This document shows positions 9,217 through 14,803 of a DNA stretch of 64,000 bases, in pieces. The position numbers were made by a program, and so were the translations under genes. The DNA comes from Clostridiaceae bacterium. Lineage in GTDB: Bacteria; Bacillota; Clostridia; Peptostreptococcales; Natronincolaceae. The notes beneath the pieces were generated by a model. That model did not search any database. It was given only the letters and a program-made list of their open reading frames with translations, and was not told the origin of the DNA. Every line of letters begins with the position of its first letter. Position 1 is the stretch's first letter. The stretch covers positions 111,577-175,576 of the forward strand of contig JAHDLO010000011.1 of NCBI GenBank assembly GCA_018432235.1, written 5' to 3'.

Positions 9217-10311
9217 TTATTTAGCTTGATTTATAGCGTCCTTTAAAGCTGCAAGAGCACCCTTGCTTGTCATAGTAGCACCAGATACAGTTGCTACATC
9301 AGCAGATTGGCTGCTTTGAGCTGCACTAGCAATTTTCTTAACAGCTTCTCCACCAAACTCTGGTGTATCAGTTGTATCAAACTTAACGTTTGTTATTTTA
9401 CCGCCAGCTACAGTAACAGTAACCTTGATGGTTTCACCATAGAAGGTATCCTTGTTAGAAGCTGTATAGGTACCATCCTTATATTGTCCCGCTGGCTCAG
9501 CAGGTTTTTCTGCTGGCTTTTCAGCTGGTTTCTCAGCAGCAGGCTTCTCTGCTGGCTTTTCTTCTGGTTTTTCAGTTGGTTTTTCAGCAACAGGCTTCTC
9601 TGTTGGCTTTTCTTCTGGAGCCTCAGCTACCTCTTCAGCCGCTAAAGCTGCTTTAATAGCATTGATTGTGCCTTCACTAGACATAGTAGCACCGGAAACA
9701 GCATCGACTTCAGTTGTTTGATGCTTGATAACCTCAGCCACAATCGCATCAATAGCTTCGTCTCCTAAACCAGGAGTATCGTTTTGATCAAGAACATCAA
9801 TAGCTGTAATTTTTGTACCTTCAACTACTACCTTAACCTTGATATCACTCTTGAAGCCTTTAGCAGTTCCTTCGTAAGTACCGTCAACAAAGGTCATAGC
9901 GGCATAGCTCTTTTCTTCTTCAACTGGAGCTTCAGCTTCGTCAGAAAGACCTAGCGCAGCCTTAACTGCTTCAACAATACCAGCACTTGATTTAGAAGCA
10001 CCAGAAACAGCTTCTATGTCAAGCTCTTGAGTTTCCTTCATCGCTTCGATGATGGTTTCCATAGCTGTGTCGCCAAGACCAGCAGTTTCACCATGCTCAA
10101 CCAGTTTGATATCAGTAATGTTACCGTTTTCAACAGTTACTTCAACTTTTATATCACCTGCAAAACCTTTTCCTACACCTTCATAAACACCATCTGTGTA
10201 AGCTCCAGCTGGAACTTCCTCTTTTGGTTTTAAACTGGTGCAGCCAACTAAAATTGCAAATGACAGTACTGGAAGCATAATTAATGCAATTTTTTGTTTT
10301 TTGTCCATCAT
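9217..10311 (-). CDS. Lipoprotein with three FMN-binding domains
   Basis: A 364-residue exported lipoprotein (lipobox LVGC, Cys24). Three FMN_bind domains are visible. The first (about 37-122) ends SGASKSSAGIVEAV, the second (about 142-224) ends SGATMSSEGTINAI, and the third (about 277-364) ends SGATMTSKGALAAL. A Glu/Lys/Pro-rich linker of about 45 residues separates domains 2 and 3. In RnfG/NqrC relatives the Thr of SGAT carries FMN attached by ApbE through a phosphoester. Domains 2 and 3 keep that Thr; domain 1 has Ser. The likely role is a cell-surface flavin electron carrier, but the partner is unknown. A single-gene unit with its own terminator, next to nhaC. Confidence 0.85.
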   Translation of the reverse strand: MMDKKQKIALIMLPVLSFAILVGCTSLKPKEEVPAGAYTDGVYEGVGKGFAGDIKVEVTVENGNITDIKLVEHGETAGLGDTAMETIIEAMKETQELDIEAVSGASKSSAGIVEAVKAALGLSDEAEAPVEEEKSYAAMTFVDGTYEGTAKGFKSDIKVKVVVEGTKITAIDVLDQNDTPGLGDEAIDAIVAEVIKHQTTEVDAVSGATMSSEGTINAIKAALAAEEVAEAPEEKPTEKPVAEKPTEKPEEKPAEKPAAEKPAEKPAEKPAEPAGQYKDGTYTASNKDTFYGETIKVTVTVAGGKITNVKFDTTDTPEFGGEAVKKIASAAQSSQSADVATVSGATMTSKGALAALKDAINQAK

Positions 10312-10434
10312 TTTTAAAACACCCCCTAAATTATTTACTTGTATATAATATCACAAAATATTATATAAATAAATAGCTTTTTAACAAACAATCATTAAAT
10401 AAAATTTTTATTACATAATAATAATTTAAAAATA

Positions 10435-10462
10435 AGAAGCAGTCCTTAAAAAGACTGCTTCT
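10435..10462 (-). terminator. Terminator after nhaC-like gene
   Basis: AGAAGCAGTC pairs with GACTGCTTCT across an 8-nt A-rich loop, 29 bp past the antiporter stop on the minus strand. The T run is short. Confidence 0.65.
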
Positions 10463-10490
10463 CTTATACTGATACTAAAGATTAAGTTTT

Positions 10491-11900
10491 TTACTTTGCA
10501 ATAGCTGCCTTCTTTTCATCCAATGGCGTAATTGTTATACCAAGATAGCCATAGACGACATTGATAATTGGAACTAGGATATTTAGGAAGGCATAAGGGG
10601 CATAAACAAAAGGATGAACACCTAATGTGGTCCACATAAAGGCACCACAGGTATTCCATGGGATTAATGGAGAGGTTACAGTACCTGAACCCTCTAAAGC
10701 CCTTGAAAGCACCTTAGGGTGAATCCCTCTGTCGGCATAGGCATCCTTAAACATTCTTCCGGGAACAACCAGCGATAAATACTGCTCTCCTGTTAATAGA
10801 TTAACTGCGATACAGGTTAATACTGTAGCTAAGATCAGTGAGCCAGTGCTGCTGGCAAAGCTCAGGATTGCTCGACCTACCGCATGCAGCATACCTGTCT
10901 TCTCCAGAACACCACCGAAGGCCAATGCAATAAGGATTAGAGAAACCGTCCACATCATGCGATCTAGTCCGCCTCCGGTCAATAGGTCGTCAACTAATTC
11001 GAAGCCTGACTCCATTGTGACGCCAAAGTGAGCGGCATCGATAATGTCACCGAGTGAAGCCCCTTGGAATATGGCTGCAAATAAGCCGCCAAGGATGGTT
11101 CCTGAAATTAAGCCGGGGATAGCAGGAACCTTTAAAACCACTATAATTATTACCACAAGTGGTGGTATAAGCAATAATGGCGTTATTGTAAAGTTTTCAG
11201 AGATAGTTGCTAAAATTTGATTAACCTGATTGATATCAAAGTTCTTACCTGCATAGCTTGCGCCTAATATTGCATAAAGCACCAAAGAAATCAGCAGTGC
11301 GGGTGTGATGGTATAAACCATATGTCTTATATGCTCAAAGAGTGTAGTTCCAGCCATGGCAGGAGCCAGGTTAGTCGTGTCGGAAAGTGGGGACATTTTA
11401 TCACCAAAATATGCTCCGGATATGATGGCACCGGCGACAAGACCTACAGGCATACCTAAGCCAGTTCCTACCCCTAATAAGGCGATACCTACAGTACCTG
11501 CAGTAGTCCAGGAGCTACCTGTAGCTATGGAAACTATACAGCAGATAATGGTGGTTGCCACAAGGAAAATACCGGGAGATAGTATCTTTAAACCATAATA
11601 AATCATCGATGGCACAGTACCGCTTAAGATCCAGGTACCAATAATACTACCGATAATCATAAGGATAAGCACGGCCTGCATGGCCATTTTTATGGTATCG
11701 ATAATACCCTCCTCTAATTCTGCCCAGCTATAGCCAAGAATAAATACTGCCAAGCCTGCTGCGATAATCGTTGAAAAGATCAGTGGGATATGCGGATCCG
11801 CTCCAAAAATAAAAATTGAAACAGATAGTGAAGCAATCAGTACAATAATTGGAATTAGAGCATGAAGAAACGTTGCTTCCTTTTTTGTTTTTGCTTTCAT
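10491..11900 (-). CDS. nhaC: NhaC-family Na+/H+ antiporter
   Basis: A 469-residue integral membrane protein with about 11-12 hydrophobic helices. Segments such as GSSWTTAGTVGIALLGVG, SGAYFGDKMSPLSDTTNLAP and the closing half with LVVPGRMF, then SPLIPWNTCGAFM, are characteristic of NhaC transporters (related ones exchange malate/lactate). The expected role is Na+ (or substrate-coupled Na+) extrusion for pH and sodium balance. AAGGAGGAAGGAAA precedes the ATG. It is transcribed from a clear promoter at 12126-12154 through a leader of about 220 nt with unusual pairing potential, suggesting RNA-level control. Confidence 0.88.
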   Translation of the reverse strand: MKAKTKKEATFLHALIPIIVLIASLSVSIFIFGADPHIPLIFSTIIAAGLAVFILGYSWAELEEGIIDTIKMAMQAVLILMIIGSIIGTWILSGTVPSMIYYGLKILSPGIFLVATTIICCIVSIATGSSWTTAGTVGIALLGVGTGLGMPVGLVAGAIISGAYFGDKMSPLSDTTNLAPAMAGTTLFEHIRHMVYTITPALLISLVLYAILGASYAGKNFDINQVNQILATISENFTITPLLLIPPLVVIIIVVLKVPAIPGLISGTILGGLFAAIFQGASLGDIIDAAHFGVTMESGFELVDDLLTGGGLDRMMWTVSLILIALAFGGVLEKTGMLHAVGRAILSFASSTGSLILATVLTCIAVNLLTGEQYLSLVVPGRMFKDAYADRGIHPKVLSRALEGSGTVTSPLIPWNTCGAFMWTTLGVHPFVYAPYAFLNILVPIINVVYGYLGITITPLDEKKAAIAK

Positions 11901-12125
11901 TTTCCTTCCTCCTTTTAATATATTGCTGCTCCATAATCCGGAGCATAAATACTGGCCATTTGCTATCTAAAAAATGCGGGTCTTTATGCTATATACTAAA
12001 AATAATAGCACGAATAAACAGAAAATTCAAATATTGTATAATTTTACCACGATAAACAGGGATAGCAAATTGTGAGGCCCGCAAGCTTTAATACGCCTGT
12101 TAATGTATATATTAGCATAAAAAGT
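11901..12125 (-). promoter_or_regulatory. Structured 5' leader of nhaC, possible pseudoknot
   Basis: On the minus strand this leader contains two helices that interlock. One is a perfect 10-bp pairing between 11958-11967 (ATTTGCTATC) and 12061-12070 (GATAGCAAAT). The other is a 7-bp pairing (one G-U) between 11976-11982 (GCGGGTC) and 12076-12082 (GGCCCGC). Their order makes a pseudoknot if both form together. I cannot match it to a named riboswitch class. Confidence 0.4.
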
Positions 12126-12154
12126 ATTATACAGCACTATGAATTTTAATTCAA
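12126..12154 (-). promoter_or_regulatory. SigmaA-type promoter of nhaC
   Basis: Read on the minus strand: TTGAAT (12154-12149), 17-bp spacer, TATAAT (12131-12126). The predicted start of transcription is near 12119, giving a leader of about 220 nt. Confidence 0.75.
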
Positions 12155-12281
12155 CCGGGAACAGCTAAAAGGAAAAAATAAGCATGAAGATTGAAATTTA
12201 GCCCTTGAAATAATAATATGAAATGCGATAGTATTCAAAAAATTTTTATAATTGCCACAATATTTTAGTTGAGGGAACCTG

Positions 12282-12323
12282 CAGCCCCATGTCATGTATG
12301 TGAGTGGTAACCATAAGGGGCTG
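12282..12323. repeat. Inverted repeat between the nhaC and hesB promoters
   Basis: CAGCCCC pairs with GGGGCTG with 28 nt between; no T run follows on either strand. It lies outside both predicted transcripts, so a DNA-level role or an unrecognised short RNA are equally possible. Nothing else is visible in 12155-12361. Confidence 0.4.
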
Positions 12324-12361
12324 TTAGAAGACTGCTAATTTGTGGTATATATGAAATAAAA

Positions 12362-12390
12362 TTGACTATTTTTGATAACTATCATATAAT
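12362..12390 (+). promoter_or_regulatory. SigmaA-type promoter of the HesB-like selenoprotein gene
   Basis: TTGACT (12362-12367), 17-bp spacer, TATAAT (12385-12390). The predicted transcript begins near 12397, just before a C-rich/G-rich dyad (CCCCTCC at 12403-12409 and GGAGGGG at 12411-12417) in the short leader. Confidence 0.8.
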
Positions 12391-12437
12391 ATAGGCATAC
12401 CCCCCCTCCTGGAGGGGTGAGGTGAGGAGGGATAATT

Positions 12438-12728
12438 ATGAATATAAAGGTGACTTCGGCAGCTAAGGAAATCATCCTAAAGCAGACAGCTGGAGCCAAA
12501 TCAGTACGTATTTATGTCGGCAGCGTAGGCTGAGGTGGTCCGCGCTTTGTCATGGTTCTGGATGAACCACAGGCTTCGGATATTGTAAAAGATATTGATG
12601 GTATCAGCTTTGTTGTGGATGAAAAGCTGGATGATCAGTATGATGTAGTTAAGGTGGATTATCAAAAAACATTGTTTTCCAAAGGATTTATAATCACCCT
12701 TGATGGCAGAAGCACCAGCTGCTCTTAA
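12438..12728 (+). CDS. HesB/IscA-like selenoprotein (Sec at codon 32)
   Basis: A 96-codon frame interrupted only by TGA at 12531-12533 and ended by TAA at 12726. Read with Sec it gives MNIKVTSAAKEIILKQ, then RIYVGSVG-U-GGPRFVMVLDEP, and a C-terminus ending STSCS. This is the HesB-like/IscA-like fold family, whose usual members have Cys at this place (pattern GCSGPSFGLALDE). Replacement of the conserved Cys by Sec and continued family similarity past the UGA argue for recoding, not a broken gene. GAGGAGG is well placed before the ATG. A possible bacterial SECIS hairpin lies 19-36 nt after the UGA. The family binds iron/Fe-S or acts in redox; the Sec form's job is unknown. Not found by ordinary ORF callers. 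Confidence 0.88.
12553..12569 (+). promoter_or_regulatory. Candidate SECIS hairpin in the HesB-like gene
   Basis: TGGTTC (12553-12558) pairs with GAACCA (12564-12569) around the 5-nt loop TGGAT. The loop begins 25 nt after the UGA and contains G, within the spacing known for bacterial SECIS elements. Folding and SelB-binding evidence are lacking. Confidence 0.55.
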
Positions 12729-12741
12729 TTAGCATAGAAAA

Positions 12742-12779
12742 AATAAGGGTTATAGCCAGCGCAGGCCATAACCCTTATT
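12742..12779. terminator. Bidirectional terminator between the two selenoprotein genes
   Basis: A 12-bp perfect outer stem (AATAAGGGTTAT, 12742-12753, with ATAACCCTTATT, 12768-12779) and a 3-bp inner stem, symmetrical for both strands. It lies 13 bp after the first stop and 1 bp from the second, so it serves both convergent genes. Confidence 0.8.
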
Positions 12780-12780
12780 A

Positions 12781-13020
12781 CTATTTGTACTTCTCCAGCA
12801 GCTCCTTTACCTCAGTTACAGAGGGAATTCTTCCGCTGGAAGCTATCTTTCCGTTTATCATTAGAGCCGGAGTGCTCATTACCCCAAGGGTCAAAATTTC
12901 CACCATATCACCTATGATTTCAAAATCGTCGTCCCATGCCAGCTCATTTAAGGCCATATCAACGATAGGCGCTAATTTACTGCCACCTCAACAAATCTGC
13001 TCTAAAATTTTGATTTCCAT
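12781..13020 (-). CDS. Small thioredoxin-like selenoprotein (Cys10-Sec11)
   Basis: A 79-codon frame on the minus strand, start ATG 13020, TGA at 12990-12988 (codon 11), stop TAG at 12783-12781. Read with Sec it begins MEIKILEQIC-U-GGSKLAP and continues through TLGVMSTPALMINGKIASSG to VTEVKELLEKYK. The beta-alpha-beta start, the redox pair at the first helix and the cis-Pro loop (STPALMINGK) are those of the short redox-active-disulfide/MTH895-like thioredoxins, whose motif is CxxC; here the redox centre is Cys-Sec followed by GG. AGGAGGTATTTTT precedes the ATG. Homology on both sides of the UGA supports recoding. I did not find a convincing SECIS by eye. Confidence 0.87.
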
Positions 13021-13119
13021 AAAAATACCTCCTGTTGTTATAATATTTCTTAAAATAAGTTTTCACCTAAAATGCCTTTTAAATCCCAAAAGCTTAAAAA
13101 ATTGTAGTATGTAAGTGAT

Positions 13120-13151
13120 ATAAGTATATTATAAAATTATAATATACTTAT
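13120..13151. repeat. 32-bp AT-rich near-perfect palindrome upstream of the thioredoxin-like selenoprotein
   Basis: Arms of 15 bp (ATAAGTATATTATAA and its exact complement) around AA. It sits about 100 bp upstream of the minus-strand gene starting at 13020. A smaller dyad ATTGTC-N7-GACAAT follows at about 13167-13186. It could be an operator or a hairpin; no regulator is adjacent. Confidence 0.6.
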
Positions 13152-13194
13152 ATATATCATATTACGATTGTCTGATATTGACAATACTTTTTTT

Positions 13195-13371
13195 AAACAA
13201 ACGTGGCGAAGCCACTTTGTTCTATCATAGGAAAGTTCTTTTATTTCCCTATGATATGGGGGGGTGTTAAGGGGGGCATCACCCCTTATTAAAAAAAGGA
13301 GAGTACAGCGAAGCGTCCTAGAGAACGCATGGGTTCTCTGGAAAACAAACGTGGCGAAGCCACTTTGTTCT
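13195..13371. repeat. Hairpin-rich repeat unit bounded by exact 29-bp direct repeats
   Basis: The 29-bp sequence at 13195-13223 recurs exactly at 13343-13371. Each copy is itself a hairpin (AACAAA, GTGGC, loop GAA, GCCAC, TTTGTT). Between them lie three more hairpins: TATCATAGG/CCTATGATA, AAGGGG/ACCCCTT and AGAGAAC/GGTTCTCT. The compact chain of palindromes resembles REP/BIME-type intergenic elements. No ORF is present in 13021-13443. Confidence 0.7.
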
Positions 13372-13443
13372 CATTCTATTTATAGTTTAATTAATCTGCA
13401 ATGGGGAATTAATAAAATAAACTATTAGGAAGGGGAGAAGCCT

Positions 13444-14307
13444 ATGTTTATGAAGAAGCTGTTAATTGCAACAGATTTTTCTCCTCCGGCTCAAAGACTT
13501 TTAAATTGTATTGATGAGTTTAGAATAATGGGGCTAGAGGAAGTTGTTTTAGTACATGTAGTTGATATACGGCTTGGAGAGGGCTTAAGCATATCTCTAA
13601 AGCACGAGGGGGAAGAAAAACTTAAGGAAATAGAGGGCGTCTTAAAAAATAAGGGCATAAATACAAAACAATATACCCCAATAGGATTTGCAGCATCTGA
13701 AATCGTCAACATTGCCAGGCAGGAGGAGGTATCCCTCATTCTTATTGGCTCTAAGGGGAAGGGCGTGATCAAGGAGGTATTCCTGGGCAGCACGACCTTC
13801 GATGTTATTAGATTGGCAGAGACACCGGTATTGATCGAGAAGTACATAAAGAATGAAGAGAATCAATACGTTAATGCATGTGCCAGCAAATTTAATAAGG
13901 TGCTTTTGCCGATTGATTTTTCGGATTGCTCAGAGCTGATTATTGAAGAAGCTAAGGGATTAGCTGGTATAGCCAAAGAGATAGTGCTTTTAACTGTAGT
14001 GGAGCAGGGAGAAAGTCAACAGGAGATCGAAGATTCAAAGGATGAATATAATAGACTACTGACAGAAACAGCAGAAGAATTTGAGAAATTGGGGATAGCA
14101 GCTAAAATCAGAATAGAGGAGGGTATACCTTCTCAGAAGATTGTCGCTGCAGCTGATGCAGAAAAAGTAGGGTCTATCCTGATGGGAACCAGAGGCAGAG
14201 GTATCATAAAGTCACTTCTATTGGGCAGTACCTCCGATGCTGTAGCCAGATTATCTAAACGTCCTGTTCTTTTGATTCCCTGTGGGCTTGATGAAAGAGC
14301 TAAATAA
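13444..14307 (+). CDS. Universal stress protein with tandem Usp domains
   Basis: A 287-residue cytoplasmic protein with two UspA domains, about 1-140 and 148-284. Both keep the ATP-binding loop: GSKGKGVIKEVFLGSTTFDVIR written as GSKGKG then LGSTTFDVIR in domain 1, and GTRGRG then LLLGSTSDAVAR in domain 2. Such tandem Usp proteins bind ATP and help cells survive starvation or redox stress; the precise role is unknown. AGGAAGGGGAGAAGCCT precedes the ATG; a second in-frame ATG two codons later is also possible. It is monocistronic with a terminator shared with the convergent zinc-ribbon gene. Confidence 0.9.
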   Translation: MFMKKLLIATDFSPPAQRLLNCIDEFRIMGLEEVVLVHVVDIRLGEGLSISLKHEGEEKLKEIEGVLKNKGINTKQYTPIGFAASEIVNIARQEEVSLILIGSKGKGVIKEVFLGSTTFDVIRLAETPVLIEKYIKNEENQYVNACASKFNKVLLPIDFSDCSELIIEEAKGLAGIAKEIVLLTVVEQGESQQEIEDSKDEYNRLLTETAEEFEKLGIAAKIRIEEGIPSQKIVAAADAEKVGSILMGTRGRGIIKSLLLGSTSDAVARLSKRPVLLIPCGLDERAK

Positions 14308-14318
14308 CTTAAATAAAA

Positions 14319-14346
14319 AACCTCACCTGTTTAGTCGGGTGAGGTT
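14319..14346. terminator. Terminator after the Usp gene
   Basis: AACCTCACC pairs with GGTGAGGTT, preceded by A6 and followed by TTATG. It overlaps the stop region of the convergent zinc-ribbon gene, so it probably works in both directions. Confidence 0.75.
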
Positions 14347-14510
14347 TATGCTTTTAGCGCAATTGCACAGGTGCTGCCGTCTTCTAATATTTTGAAAACC
14401 TGAAGAATAGACTGCTTGCTACATATGAATTCTATGAAGCAATTACTGCAAAAATACCTGGATTTACTTAGTCTACCTGTATTAACATTTCCGCAAATAG
14501 GACATTTCAT
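14346..14510 (-). CDS. Small zinc-ribbon protein, 54 residues, function unknown
   Basis: A short frame starting MKCPICGNVNTGRL and containing a second Cys pair (RYFCSNCFIEFIC), the CPxCG...CxxC layout of a rubredoxin/zinc-ribbon knuckle that should bind one metal ion. A longer frame reading in from 14639 exists, but GGGGGTATAATT directly before the ATG at 14510 marks the internal start, and the upstream residues are low-complexity. Similar tiny proteins occur in many Clostridia without known function. The C-terminal half (QSILQVFKILEDGSTCAIAL) has no motif I recognise. Confidence 0.6.
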   Translation of the reverse strand: MKCPICGNVNTGRLSKSRYFCSNCFIEFICSKQSILQVFKILEDGSTCAIALKA

Positions 14511-14803
14511 AATTATACCCCCTATGATAAAGGAAAGTGGATGCTCAATACATATGGGTCTCATAAGATAATTATAGAAGAAATGAAAATAAATGGCAAG
14601 CAAATATTTCGAATTGCTAAAGAATTTAAACACTACCATAGATGCGCTTATCTATCGATACTAGAGCTTAAGATAATATTATATGCATTCAAGACGGGGA
14701 TTATGCACAAGGATTACCACATATTCATATACTATAATTACACTACATTATGATATGCTTTTAGCCAATTGTAGTATTCAAAAGAATAAAGGAGGTAAAG
14801 GAG

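Noticed and set aside
9408..9645. Small open frames on both strands within the linker of the FMN-binding lipoprotein
   Set aside because: They come from the repetitive Pro/Lys/Glu-coding linker; no start signals.
12438..12728. Reading the HesB-like gene as a pseudogene broken by a nonsense mutation
   Set aside because: The stop sits exactly at the family's functional Cys, the rest of the frame is intact, and a neighbouring gene shows the same feature; recoding explains it better.
12785..13114. Plus-strand open frame of about 109 codons across the thioredoxin-like gene
   Set aside because: Antisense to the selenoprotein gene, with a low-complexity product and no ribosome site. The minus-strand reading with Sec gives a recognisable protein.
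13195..13371. CRISPR array
   Set aside because: Only two identical units 148 bp apart with structured, unrelated intervening sequence; not an array of repeats and spacers.
14511..14753. Upstream extension of the zinc-ribbon protein to 97 residues and a 70-codon plus-strand frame
   Set aside because: The ribosome site supports the internal ATG at 14510. The plus-strand frame has no ribosome site or similarity.
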